Shown piece after piece: positions 8,520-16,740 of a DNA stretch of 41,445 nucleotides (positions are counted from its first letter, which is position 1; each line of letters begins with the position of its first letter). Source of the stretch: Prevotella sp. UBA3776 (GTDB lineage Bacteria > Bacteroidota > Bacteroidia > Bacteroidales > Bacteroidaceae); contig DFFM01000012.1 in NCBI GenBank assembly GCA_002369515.1, positions 46,128 through 87,572 on the forward strand, in the 5' to 3' direction. The position numbers were made by a program, and so were the translations under genes. Below the pieces are notes generated by a model. The model was not told the origin of the DNA, did no database searches, and saw only the letters and a program-made list of their open reading frames with translations.

Positions 8520-8647
8520 AATTCACGAGGTTCATGAATCCAAATCAAAAACTGGGAGGATATAAAAACAACAAATTCCACGAATTTCACGGATCCAAAT
8601 CATCATGACAATCAGAGATGTTGAGAATCCGTAAGACTCGTAGAATT
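8520..8647. repeat. Degenerate direct and inverted repeats after the glycine cleavage operon
   Basis: Two imperfect direct copies (8520-8547 and 8574-8602), both ending in ATCCAAATCA, are followed by an inverted copy at 8625-8647 (GAATCCGTAAGACTCGTAGA). The 8574-8647 part folds into a hairpin with roughly 18 of 23 arm positions matching. It lies about 50 bp beyond the lpd stop, so it may terminate the operon. The 8415-8699 gap holds no gene. Confidence 0.65.
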
Positions 8648-8699
8648 CGTTTTATACGCAATCTAATGTTGCTGTTGATGGAAGAACATTTTTCGACTC

Positions 8700-10142
8700 T
8701 TAATTCTCTGCAGCCGCAAGGAGAATCTCGCTGAGGGTGGGATGGATATGCACCATTTGGCGCAACTCGCCCAAAGTGGCATGCTTACAGATGAGCACAC
8801 TGGCTTCCTGCACCAAGTCGGCAGCATGAGCCCCAAAGGCATGACACCCAATGATGCGTCCCTCGTCGTCGGCCATCAACTTGAGCATGCCCTCGCTTTC
8901 GTTCATGGCCAAGGCTTTGCCGTTGGCCCTATAGAAACTCTTGTGGCAACTGTAGCCAACGCCCTGCGCTTTGCACTGATCTTCGGACAGCCCCACACAA
9001 GCTGCCTCGGGCAGCGTAAAGATGGCGGCGGGCATCACGTCGAGCCTTGGCGCTGCACTGGCTCCTTCGGCCTCGGGCCGCACCTGCGAGAGGATGTGGG
9101 CCACGGCCTGCAAGCCCTGCATTTCGGCAGCATGGGCCAACATCTGACGGCCATTCACATCGCCAATGGCATAAATGCCAGGAATGGAGGTCTGCATGTG
9201 GTCGTCCACGCGGATGCCCATGCGCTCGTCGTACTCGAAACCGGCACAGGCAAAGTCGGCACTCACGCGAGGCTTACGCCCAACGGCCATCAGTACCAGG
9301 TCGGCTTCTACGGTTTCATCCTTGCCTTTGCGCGTGTAGCCAACAATGGTCTCTTTGCACATGTACTCGCCAGTATTCTCTTTGCAGAGGCAACCATCGG
9401 CACCATCTCGGCTGTCAGAAAGTGGCTGTTTGAATGTTATGCTCCTTACAGCTGCTTGCATAACAAACTTTACGCCGCGTTTTTCAAGCGTCTTGCGCAG
9501 GCGCTTGGCAATGTCACTGTCGAGCACGGGCAGGCATTCCTTGAGAAATTCCACCACAGTTACCTCTACGCCAAAGCTGTTGAAGATGCTGGCAAACTCC
9601 ATTCCGATGACGCCTGCACCCACGATGCACAAACGACGGGGCAGTGTTGGCATGCGCAGCAGATATTCTGAGTCGCAGGCGGCACCATCGTCGTAGGTTT
9701 CAAGCCGCAAATGCTTGGGCTCCGAACCGGTGGCCACGATGATGTAGTCTGCCACATATTCCTCCCCCGTATCGGTGACTATAGTGTGTGCATCCTTAAA
9801 CTGCGCCTGTCGGTCCACCAACTCTATGTTGGGATGTCCAAGCAACGTCTCTATGCCACTGCGCAGCGACTCCACCACCTGGTTTTTGCGCTCCACCACA
9901 CGGCGGAAGTCCAACTGACAGTCCGTCAGAGCAAGGCCATACTGCTCAGCCTCTTTCAGGGTCTGTACGATTTCGGCATTGCGGGCAAAAGCCTTGGTGG
10001 GTATGCACCCCTCGTTCAGACAGGTGCCTCCCACGTGGGCTTTCTCGAACACTACCACACGCAATCCGTTTGCGGCGGCAAAGGCAGCGGCGCGGTAGCC
10101 CCCAGGCCCCGCGCCGATGATGATGAGATCAGTCTTGTTCAT
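8700..10142 (-). CDS. lpdA: Dihydrolipoyl dehydrogenase (E3 / glycine cleavage L protein)
   Basis: A 480-residue FAD flavoprotein that re-oxidises dihydrolipoyl groups with NAD+. The N-terminal FAD-binding motif is GAGPGGYRAA (10-19). The redox disulfide is Cys41/Cys46 in GGTCLNEGCIPTK. The second Rossmann motif is GAGVIGMEFA. The FAD phosphate site reads YAIGDVNG, and the C-terminal dimer domain has the catalytic HPTLSE. A short insertion around residues 225-260 (rich in Asp, Gly and Cys) is not typical of the family. Its start overlaps the gcvPB end by 14 bp, so it is translated with the operon and most likely acts as L protein of the glycine cleavage system; it could also serve other lipoyl complexes. 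Confidence 0.93.
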   Translation of the reverse strand: MNKTDLIIIGAGPGGYRAAAFAAANGLRVVVFEKAHVGGTCLNEGCIPTKAFARNAEIVQTLKEAEQYGLALTDCQLDFRRVVERKNQVVESLRSGIETLLGHPNIELVDRQAQFKDAHTIVTDTGEEYVADYIIVATGSEPKHLRLETYDDGAACDSEYLLRMPTLPRRLCIVGAGVIGMEFASIFNSFGVEVTVVEFLKECLPVLDSDIAKRLRKTLEKRGVKFVMQAAVRSITFKQPLSDSRDGADGCLCKENTGEYMCKETIVGYTRKGKDETVEADLVLMAVGRKPRVSADFACAGFEYDERMGIRVDDHMQTSIPGIYAIGDVNGRQMLAHAAEMQGLQAVAHILSQVRPEAEGASAAPRLDVMPAAIFTLPEAACVGLSEDQCKAQGVGYSCHKSFYRANGKALAMNESEGMLKLMADDEGRIIGCHAFGAHAADLVQEASVLICKHATLGELRQMVHIHPTLSEILLAAAEN

Positions 10143-11622
10143 GAGTCATTTGCTTGAAGGTAACCACGGGATGCTTGGCTGCCAGCACATCATCCACGCG
10201 TCCGATGGGCGTGTTGTGGGGGGCACTCTTCACCACGTCAGGCGTATCGTGGGCCTCCTTTGCAATGGTATGCATCACGTCGATGAATGCGTCGATGGTT
10301 TGCTTGCTCTCGTTCTCGGTAGGCTCGATCATGAGACTCTCGTGGAAGAGCAGAGGGAAGTAGATGGTCGGTGCATGGTAGCCGTAGTCGAGCAGCCTTT
10401 TGGCAACGTCCATGGTGGTGACACCCGTTGACTTGTCGGCCAGGCCGTCGAAAACGAACTCGTGTTTGCACAGCCCTTTGATGGGCAGTTTATAGTCGTC
10501 CTTCAGCCGTTGCTTGATGTAGTTGGCATTCAGGGTGGCCAGCGGCCCCACCATCTTCACGTGCTCTCGGCCGAGTGAGAGTACATAGACGTAGGCGCGC
10601 AGAATTACGGCGAAATTGCCAAAGAACTGTCCGATGCTGCCCAGCGTCTGTTCATACTCGCCAGTAACGACGTGGAGCATGGTGTTGTTTTCGTCGGCCA
10701 CCACACGCGGTGTGGGCAAGAACGGCTCCAAGCCTTCGCGCACACCGACGGGTCCGGAACCAGGGCCACCGCCACCATGAGGGGTGGCAAATGTTTTGTG
10801 CAGGTTGATGTGCATCACATCGAATCCCATGTCGCCCGGACGACATACGCCAAGCATGGGATTCAGGTTAGCTCCATCGTAGTACATCAGTCCTCCGCAG
10901 CCATGTATCATCTGGGCAATCTCCGGGATGTCCTTCTCAAACAGTCCAAGTGTATTGGGATTTGTCATCATCATGGCAGCCACGTTGGGGCCTTCAGCCT
11001 CGACAATGCGCTTCAGGTCGTCCAAATCGACCAGTCCCTCGCTGGTGCTCTTCACCTCGACCACCTGCAATCCGCAAACAGCTGCCGAGGCAGGATTGGT
11101 GCCGTGGGCCGAATCGGGAATGATAACCTTGGTGCGCTGCAAATCGTGACGGCTGTCGTGGTAGGCTCGGATCACCATCAGCCCCGTCAGTTCGCCGTGT
11201 GCTCCAGCGCAGGGATTGAGCGTGAACTCGCTCAGCCCCGTCAGCTCGGCCAGCAGCGACTGCATGCTGTAGTACACCTCGAGCGCACCCTGACAGGTGT
11301 CGGCGGGCTGGAGTGGGTGCAACGCACAGAAATCGCTCATGGCGGCTATCTCCTCGTCGATGATGGGGTTGTACTTCATAGTGCAGCTGCCCAGCGGATA
11401 GAATCCGTTGAATACGCCGAAGTTGTTGGCGCTGTGGTTGGTGTAGTGGCGCACAACGGTCATCTCGTCACACTCGGGCAACTCCGCATCTTCACTGCGA
11501 CGCAGTTCCTTGGGCAGTTGCTCGGTGGCAAAGCCATCAAAACGGTTTTGTGGCAGTGAGTAGGCGCGGCGTCCTGTGTGCGACAATTCGAAAATCAATT
11601 GGCCGTAAAGTCTATTATTCAT
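10129..11622 (-). CDS. gcvPB: Glycine dehydrogenase (decarboxylating) subunit 2
   Basis: The 497-residue C-terminal half of a split P protein. P protein decarboxylates glycine with pyridoxal phosphate and passes the aminomethyl group to lipoyl-H protein. The PLP lysine is Lys276 in HINLHKTFATPHGGGGPG. Other family signatures are the N-terminal FYPLGSCTMKYNP and the DSAHGTNPASA segment. It overlaps the end of gcvPA by 8 bp and the start of lpd by 14 bp, pointing to translational coupling. Fused P proteins are about 950 residues; here the two subunits together make 942. Confidence 0.95.
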   Translation of the reverse strand: MNNRLYGQLIFELSHTGRRAYSLPQNRFDGFATEQLPKELRRSEDAELPECDEMTVVRHYTNHSANNFGVFNGFYPLGSCTMKYNPIIDEEIAAMSDFCALHPLQPADTCQGALEVYYSMQSLLAELTGLSEFTLNPCAGAHGELTGLMVIRAYHDSRHDLQRTKVIIPDSAHGTNPASAAVCGLQVVEVKSTSEGLVDLDDLKRIVEAEGPNVAAMMMTNPNTLGLFEKDIPEIAQMIHGCGGLMYYDGANLNPMLGVCRPGDMGFDVMHINLHKTFATPHGGGGPGSGPVGVREGLEPFLPTPRVVADENNTMLHVVTGEYEQTLGSIGQFFGNFAVILRAYVYVLSLGREHVKMVGPLATLNANYIKQRLKDDYKLPIKGLCKHEFVFDGLADKSTGVTTMDVAKRLLDYGYHAPTIYFPLLFHESLMIEPTENESKQTIDAFIDVMHTIAKEAHDTPDVVKSAPHNTPIGRVDDVLAAKHPVVTFKQMTHEQD

Positions 11623-12952
11623 GGCTCGTTTCCTCCTTCGTTAATATTTCCACAAGTTCGTCAATATCGTCCTTGCTGCGCTTTTCAGTGACAGCCAGCA
11701 TGAGGGTGTGATCGTCAATCTTCACACCTGCTAGGAATCCGTATTCTTCGGCACGTCTGAGCAGTTCGTCTGCCGGCACTTCGGTGGTGACACAGAACTC
11801 GTTGAAGAACGGCTGATTGAAAGTGAGGTTAAACTTGCCCGATTCCAACAACCTATGGCACATGTAATGGGCACCTGCGTATGAAAGTTCAGCAGCTTCC
11901 TTTACGCCCTGCTTGCCCATGATGGACAAATAGATGGTGGCGTAGAGTGCCATGAGACTTTGGTTGGAACAGATGTTCGACGTGGCTTTCTGGCGTCGGA
12001 TGTGCTGTTCGCGGGCTTGCAGGGTGAGCACGAAAGCCCGATTTCCTCGGTTGTCACGGGTCATGCCTACGATGCGTCCCGGCATCTTGCGGATGAGTTT
12101 TTCGGTACAGCACATATAGCCCACACCCGGTCCGCCGAAGCTCATGGGCATGCCCAAACTTTGGCCGTCGCCCACAGCAATGTCGGCCCCCCACTCTTTC
12201 GGAGTCTTGAGCACTGCCAAGTCGGCTGCTACGCTGTTGATGACAAAAAGACCTTTGTGGGAATGAATGTCTTCAGCAAAACCTTCGTAGTTCTCCACAA
12301 TGCCGTAGTAGTTTGGCATCTGCACCACCACTCCTGCTACGCCCCCTTCGTCCAAGAGTTGCTGCATGTGGGCACGGTCAGTGATGCCGTCGTTCTGTCG
12401 GATGACAAGGATGTCGATGCCATGATAGCGGGCATAAGTATCCACAACACGGCGAATCTTCGGGTCAACGGTTTCGCTGACAAGCACTTTGTTCGTTTTC
12501 TTTCCGGCTGCAACAGCCATCATAGCGGCCTCGGCTGTGGCCGTGGCCCCATCGTACATCGAGGCATTCGAAACGTCCATTCCCGTGAGTTCGGCCATCA
12601 TGCTCTGAAACTCGAAGATGTAGTGCAGAGTGCCTTGCGAAATTTCCGCTTGATAGGGAGTATAGCTGGTCAGGAATTCAGAGCGTTGCACCAGATTCTG
12701 CACCACAGCGGGCGCATAATGGTCGTACACTCCCGCTCCAGCAAAGCAGGTCAGTTGGTCGTTGAGCAGTCCGAGAGTCTGCATCAGCTGTCGAATTTCC
12801 AGCTCGCTCATTGCCTCTGGAATGTCGTAATCGCCACGAAAACGCACACTCTCAGGAATGTCAGCATAGAGCGAATCGAGAGAATCGACGCCAGCCACAC
12901 TGAGCATTTGGCTGATTTCCTCGTCGGTATGAGGAAAATATTTGTAGTTCAT
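11615..12952 (-). CDS. gcvPA: Glycine dehydrogenase (decarboxylating) subunit 1
   Basis: The 445-residue N-terminal half of split P protein. The start MNYKYFPHTDEEISQML is the family's usual opening. Signatures include YTPYQAEISQGTLHYIFEFQ, and SFGGPGVGYMC near residue 270. Subunit 1 has the aminotransferase fold but no PLP lysine; that is supplied by subunit 2. The gene follows gcvH after a 64-bp gap and overlaps gcvPB by 8 bp. Confidence 0.95.
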   Translation of the reverse strand: MNYKYFPHTDEEISQMLSVAGVDSLDSLYADIPESVRFRGDYDIPEAMSELEIRQLMQTLGLLNDQLTCFAGAGVYDHYAPAVVQNLVQRSEFLTSYTPYQAEISQGTLHYIFEFQSMMAELTGMDVSNASMYDGATATAEAAMMAVAAGKKTNKVLVSETVDPKIRRVVDTYARYHGIDILVIRQNDGITDRAHMQQLLDEGGVAGVVVQMPNYYGIVENYEGFAEDIHSHKGLFVINSVAADLAVLKTPKEWGADIAVGDGQSLGMPMSFGGPGVGYMCCTEKLIRKMPGRIVGMTRDNRGNRAFVLTLQAREQHIRRQKATSNICSNQSLMALYATIYLSIMGKQGVKEAAELSYAGAHYMCHRLLESGKFNLTFNQPFFNEFCVTTEVPADELLRRAEEYGFLAGVKIDDHTLMLAVTEKRSKDDIDELVEILTKEETSHE

Positions 12953-13016
12953 AGTCGTTTATTTCGAAAATGTTTTCTCTTTCGTGAACCATCGTCGGCA
13001 GTATGCCTCACCCCGC

Positions 13017-13403
13017 CTAAGCTTCTTTCTCGCAGAAGGCCGCATAGTCGGCGGCATTCATGAGTGCATCCAGCTCTGCCACATCGCTGAGCTTCACCTT
13101 GATAATCCAGTTCTCGAAAGCATCTTTGTTCACCAGTTCGGGCTCGTCGTCGAGCGATTCGTTCACCTCAACCACCGTTCCACTAACAGGTGATATGAGG
13201 TCGCTGGCAGCCTTCACGCTCTCCACGGCGCCGAAATCTTCGCCTGCTTCCACCTCGTCATCCACTTCGGGCATATCCACATAGACGATGTTGCCCAATG
13301 CCTGCTGGGCATAGTCGGTGATGCCTACAAAACCATATTCGCCTTCAACGCGAACAAACTCGTGCGACTCGCTATAATAGAGTCCTTCAATAACTTTTGC
13401 CAT
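13017..13403 (-). CDS. gcvH: Glycine cleavage system H protein
   Basis: A 128-residue lipoyl carrier protein, the normal family length. The lipoylated lysine is Lys64 in ESVKAASDLISPVSG. The opening (GLYYSESHEFVRVEG) and the VGITDYAQQALGNIVYVDMP stretch are the usual H-protein signatures. It shuttles the aminomethyl group between P and T proteins and the reduced lipoyl arm to L protein. It sits 40 bp after gcvT and 64 bp before gcvPA in the operon. A lipoate ligase gene in the same operon probably supplies the cofactor. Confidence 0.96.
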   Translation of the reverse strand: MAKVIEGLYYSESHEFVRVEGEYGFVGITDYAQQALGNIVYVDMPEVDDEVEAGEDFGAVESVKAASDLISPVSGTVVEVNESLDDEPELVNKDAFENWIIKVKLSDVAELDALMNAADYAAFCEKEA

Positions 13404-13443
13404 AATGATCGATATTTGTTTTTATTGTTAATGTTTTCGTTTT

Positions 13444-14553
13444 CTAACTTTTCTTATATCTTTTCTCGTAGAAACGCTTCTTCACCACCACGCCAGGGAA
13501 TGTCTTGCGTCGAATCTGTATTTCCAGTTCTGTGCCCAGTTTGGCGTGGGCTGCATCAACCAGCGCCATGCACACGCTTTTGTCGGTGCTGATGGTGTGG
13601 TAGCCAGTGGTCACCTCGCCCACCTGTTGGCCATCCTTCAGCACGGCATAGCCATGCCGCGGAATGGCCTTGTCGGCCAATTCGATGCCAATGACGCGGC
13701 GGCTTACACCTTCCTGTTTCTGGCGCTGCAGGGCTTCCTTGCCGATGAACTCGGGCTTGTCCAACTTGCAGAACATGCCCAGCCCGGCCATGATAGGCGA
13801 AATGTCGGCACTCAGTTCGTCGCCGTAAAGAGGCAGTCCCACCTCGAAGCGCAACGTGTCGCGACATCCCAGCCCGCAGGGCTTGCAACGACCCGAGGCC
13901 ATCAGTTTGTCCCACAGGCCACGAATGAAGTCGGCCGTGCCATAAATTTCAAAACCGTCCTCGCCGGTATAGCCCGTGCGGCTGATGATTGCCTCCACGC
14001 CATCTGGGGCATCGCCCAGCCCATCAAGCCGCTTGCCTGTGTAGAACACCAGGTCACGGCAAGACAGCCCGAGCACCTCTTCAACCACGTTTTCGGCCTC
14101 TGGCCCCTGCACGGCTATCTGGGCATAGTTGTCCGACCGATTCTGCAGGTCGATGTCGAAGCCTTCAGCCTGCTGCTGCATCCAAGCCCAATCTTTGTCG
14201 ATGTTGGCGGCGTTGATGACAAGGAAATAGTCGGCCTCACCCATCTTGTAAACCAGAAGGTCGTCAACGGTTCCGCCATTGGGATAGCACATCATGCCAT
14301 AAAAGATTTGGCCGTCGGGAGCCCCAGTCACGTCGTTGGTGAAAATATGATTCACATAGCGTTCAGCATCTTTGCCACGCACGGTCACCTCGCCCATGTG
14401 ACTAACGTCGAATACGCCGCATGCTTGTCGCACGGCTTGGTGCTCGTCGATGATGTTTGAATACTGGATGGGCATGTCGAAACCTCCGAACGGCGAAATG
14501 AGCGCGCCCAGAGCCACATGTTTGTCGTAAAGACAGGTTCTTTTGTTTTCCAT
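13444..14553 (-). CDS. gcvT: Aminomethyltransferase (glycine cleavage T protein)
   Basis: A 369-residue T protein that moves the methylene group of aminomethyl-H protein to tetrahydrofolate and releases ammonia. Family signatures are the N-terminal HVALGALISPFGGFDMP, VFDVSHMGEVTVRG, and SRTGYTGEDGFEIYG, plus the C-terminal GCRDTLRFEVGLPLYGDE. Length fits the family. The gene follows lplA after an 85-bp gap that holds half of a C/G palindromic repeat, and is 40 bp upstream of gcvH. No separate promoter is obvious in that gap, so expression likely comes from upstream of lplA. Confidence 0.95.
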   Translation of the reverse strand: MENKRTCLYDKHVALGALISPFGGFDMPIQYSNIIDEHQAVRQACGVFDVSHMGEVTVRGKDAERYVNHIFTNDVTGAPDGQIFYGMMCYPNGGTVDDLLVYKMGEADYFLVINAANIDKDWAWMQQQAEGFDIDLQNRSDNYAQIAVQGPEAENVVEEVLGLSCRDLVFYTGKRLDGLGDAPDGVEAIISRTGYTGEDGFEIYGTADFIRGLWDKLMASGRCKPCGLGCRDTLRFEVGLPLYGDELSADISPIMAGLGMFCKLDKPEFIGKEALQRQKQEGVSRRVIGIELADKAIPRHGYAVLKDGQQVGEVTTGYHTISTDKSVCMALVDAAHAKLGTELEIQIRRKTFPGVVVKKRFYEKRYKKS

Positions 14554-14590
14554 ATTTCTTTAAGGTTTTGGTGTTTTCTGTGTTATTCAA

Positions 14591-14700
14591 GGCCCCCTCC
14601 GACTCCCCCCGGGGGGAGAGACTATCTGCGGGTTGGGACTATTCCCGAGCAAGCTCGCCTACCCGTAGCCTTCCCCCCCCAGGGGGGATGAGAGGGGGGC
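14591..14700. repeat. C/G-run palindromic repeat overlapping the 3' end of lplA
   Basis: The left arm (14591-14616) starts GGCCCCCTCCGACTCCCCCC and ends in a G run; the right arm (14681-14700) GGGGGGATGAGAGGGGGGCC is nearly its reverse complement. Each arm also carries its own mirror: CCCCCCGGGGGG at 14605-14616 and CCCCCCCAGGGGGG at 14673-14686. A small hairpin CGAGCAAGCTCG lies between them. The right half is translated as the tail of lplA. Such C/G-run palindromes are seen between genes in other Bacteroidota genomes (recollection, not checked). Confidence 0.85.
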
Positions 14701-15688
14701 CTGGGATGAGAGATGAGCCATCCACAAGCAAGCTCGTCAGGTCGGCCTTGCGCAGGTTGCGCACCACGTCGTCCACCCTTTCGGGCAACGCCCTCCAGAC
14801 AGCCTCGCTCTCCAGCGGCACTCCCCGCAACCGCGACAGCAGTTCGTTCAGGTCGCCCAGCAAAAAGAAGTCGCCCAGCAAATGTACATCTTTTATAATG
14901 CCGTTCTTCAGTTGCATTCGCAGCTCCAAGTCGCCAACGCCCTCGATGCGCCGGCGGCGCGTCACGCTGAAGCGAGGGTTCTTGCCATAGATGAAGTCGT
15001 CGGCAAGATATTCCTCCTCCATCAGCCGTTCGATGGCCTCAACGTCCTTCGCCGTCAGCGTCAGCCTGCTGTCGCACAGCAGTTCGCGGACAAAGCTCAT
15101 CAGTCCATCAACCGACAAGTCCACATGGTCCTTCAGCAACGCTATGTGCTGGCGCACGCTCTCCACCCCCTTGCTTGCCAACTTTTCTCCCGTAGGCGTG
15201 ATGCTGCCCACCATGTGCTTCATGTTGGTGTCGAAAAGAAGTGTACCGTGGACAATGCTGTGCCCCGGCAGATGATAGAACGCGCTTCCCGACACCTTCC
15301 GTCCGTCTATGAGGATGTCGTTGCGCCCCGTGGCTTTCGCCTCCACGCCAAGTTTGCGAAGCGCAAGCACCACCATACCGACGTAGCGATTGAAGGCCAA
15401 GTGTACGTTCTCGTCCTTCGTCACGTACGACATCATCACGTTGCCCTTGTCCGAATAGACACAGCCGCCCCCACTCTTCCTTCTGAACATCCCAATGCCG
15501 TTCTGTCGGCAATACTCCGTATTCACCTCGTTCTCTATGAGCTGGTTACGTCCGAAGATGACCGAAGGCTCAGTCTGCCACATGAAGAAACCGTGCTTCA
15601 CGTCAAGATGACGCGCCACGTACTCCTCCATGGCCAGATAAAACGCCAGTGGGCGGTCTTTCTCCTCGGGCAACGAGATATAAACCAT
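14639..15688 (-). CDS. lplA: Lipoate-protein ligase
   Basis: A 349-residue member of the lipoate/biotin ligase family, which adenylates lipoate and attaches it to lipoyl domains such as GcvH. Key motifs are FGRNQLIENEVN, RRKSGGGCVYSDKGN (the RRxxGGG loop) and ATGRNDILIDGRKVSGSA with the catalytic lysine region, followed by an accessory C-terminal domain. The final 24 or so residues (SLIPGPPLIPPGGGRLRV and after) are encoded by an intergenic-type palindromic repeat and are not family sequence. It is the first gene of the glycine cleavage operon, which makes GcvH its most likely target. A -7 element lies at 15716-15723. Confidence 0.9.
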   Translation of the reverse strand: MVYISLPEEKDRPLAFYLAMEEYVARHLDVKHGFFMWQTEPSVIFGRNQLIENEVNTEYCRQNGIGMFRRKSGGGCVYSDKGNVMMSYVTKDENVHLAFNRYVGMVVLALRKLGVEAKATGRNDILIDGRKVSGSAFYHLPGHSIVHGTLLFDTNMKHMVGSITPTGEKLASKGVESVRQHIALLKDHVDLSVDGLMSFVRELLCDSRLTLTAKDVEAIERLMEEEYLADDFIYGKNPRFSVTRRRRIEGVGDLELRMQLKNGIIKDVHLLGDFFLLGDLNELLSRLRGVPLESEAVWRALPERVDDVVRNLRKADLTSLLVDGSSLIPGPPLIPPGGGRLRVGELARE

Positions 15689-15715
15689 CTGTCAGTGAGT
15701 GTGTGTTTTGTTCTG

Positions 15716-15723
15716 CAAAAATA
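15716..15723 (-). promoter_or_regulatory. -7 element for the lplA-gcv operon (TATTTTTG)
   Basis: On the reverse strand TATTTTTG fits TAnnTTTG, 28 bp before the lplA ATG. A -33 TTTG is not present at 19-20 bp. This is the only good promoter candidate seen for the six-gene operon. Confidence 0.5.
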
Positions 15724-16118
15724 ATAAATAATTATAGAAAAGCCCCATTTTTTCTCTAAAATTTTCGCCCCAAAACGAAGTTATTTTTACGCCTCTGTCA
15801 GAATGCAACCAAACACAACGTTCTGCTTTCTTTTTTCTTCTTTTACGCACTGAAACCTGACAGTTGCAAACCAACCATTTCCACTGCCCATGCAGAAACC
15901 TGCCTCATTATTCGACAACTTATATAAACGACACACCTTACCCCGCCTTTTCACACAATTTATGGCAAACAGCATCAATATTCAAAAACTTTTCGTAACT
16001 TTGGAAGAAATTGCAGAGATTCTTTATATAAAGGCAGTTTGGGAGATTGAGGATTTTGAGGGTTACGGATAAGAGACCGTTCTCAATTCGTTGTTCTGCC
16101 ATAAATTGCATCAAAGAA

Positions 16119-16165
16119 CACCCGATGACGAGCCACCAACCGTTTTTGTGACTCATCATCGGGTG
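16119..16165 (-). terminator. Hairpin downstream of the DUF4377 lipoprotein gene
   Basis: CACCCGATGACGAG (16119-16132) pairs with CTCATCATCGGGTG (16152-16165) with one wobble across a 19-nt loop. On the reverse strand the hairpin is followed by TTCTTTG, moderately T-rich. It lies 90 bp beyond the DUF4377 stop and probably ends the 19424-16255 transcription unit. Confidence 0.6.
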
Positions 16166-16254
16166 CAAAGGCACAACAAAAAACTGAGACAACCAAACAA
16201 TTCGCTTGTTTTAACCTCTTGCGGCAGTTTCGGCAAGATGAAACGAATGTGACT

Positions 16255-16614
16255 TCACGAGCGTTTATTTTGTAAGACGATATGGATGAGTTCGCACCTG
16301 ATGTTCCCTGAATCCTGTGGGGGATTGGCGAGGGTCGTTTTCTTCACCAGCAGTTCGTACTCGTTGTCACGCTCGTAGGTGAAGCCTGTGATTTCCATGA
16401 AGCTGACGCACTTCCAATTGGCTGCACCATTCTCCCTAATCAGCATACCTTCAACAGAATTGTTGTCTGGAACATTCTGATAAGTTCCAGTTTCTGCTGA
16501 CACATAGAGCGTCACCTGTTCAACTTTGTCTTCGTTGTCGTCGCTGCTGCAAGAGGCAAGGTAGAAAGAAGCAAGCATCATTAATGCGATTCTCCAAAGT
16601 TTCATTGTTTCCAT
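16255..16614 (-). CDS. DUF4377 domain lipoprotein
   Basis: A 119-residue exported lipoprotein. The N-terminus (MKLWRIALMMLASFYLASC) has a lipobox LASC, followed by SSDDNED, an acidic start common in surface-bound Bacteroidota lipoproteins. The body fits DUF4377: VEGMLIRENG, then ITGFTYERDNEYELLVKKT, then NPPQDSGNIRCELIHIV. Function of the family is not known; in other bacteria it is found in secreted or lipid-anchored proteins such as META-domain partners. Two in-frame ATG (16614 and 16605) could start it. It is the last gene of the block that begins at 19424, after a 126-bp gap with a hairpin and a 27-bp tandem repeat. Confidence 0.75.
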   Translation of the reverse strand: METMKLWRIALMMLASFYLASCSSDDNEDKVEQVTLYVSAETGTYQNVPDNNSVEGMLIRENGAANWKCVSFMEITGFTYERDNEYELLVKKTTLANPPQDSGNIRCELIHIVLQNKRS

Positions 16615-16650
16615 ATTTCTTGTGTTTTTGATTTCTGTGAAAGGGACAGC

Positions 16651-16727
16651 GTCAGCATGAAGGCTGACAACTGCTCAAACGAGAGAGAGATTATATAATA
16701 CTCAAACGAGAGAGAAGATATAATAGG
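16651..16727. repeat. Hairpin plus 27-bp tandem duplication
   Basis: GTCAGC (16651-16656) and GCTGAC (16663-16668) form a 6-bp hairpin. Immediately after it are two adjacent copies of a 27-bp unit, 16674-16700 and 16701-16727, each beginning CTCAAACGAGAGAGA and ending in an AT-rich ATATAATA stretch. They lie between the 220-aa protein gene and the DUF4377 gene and could change the expression of the latter. Confidence 0.8.
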
Positions 16728-16740
16728 TTCCTTTTCTGAA

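Larger units (their letters stand above)
15689..16254. other. Non-coding region before the glycine cleavage operon
   Basis: This 566-bp stretch contains the reverse-strand promoter of lplA (15716-15723), a forward-facing TAACTTTG at 15996-16003 with no credible gene behind it, an 11-bp inverted repeat (15958-15968 with 16097-16107), and a 14-bp hairpin (16119-16165). No convincing coding sequence was found. No glycine riboswitch was recognised. Confidence 0.5.

Noticed and set aside
15890..16072. 60-codon forward frame in the region before lplA
   Set aside because: It begins upstream of the only forward promoter element, has no family match and no conserved features visible.
15689..16254. 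Glycine riboswitch upstream of the glycine cleavage operon
   Set aside because: Looked for because of the operon's function; the conserved glycine-aptamer core was not recognised and the leader from 15716 is only about 20 nt.
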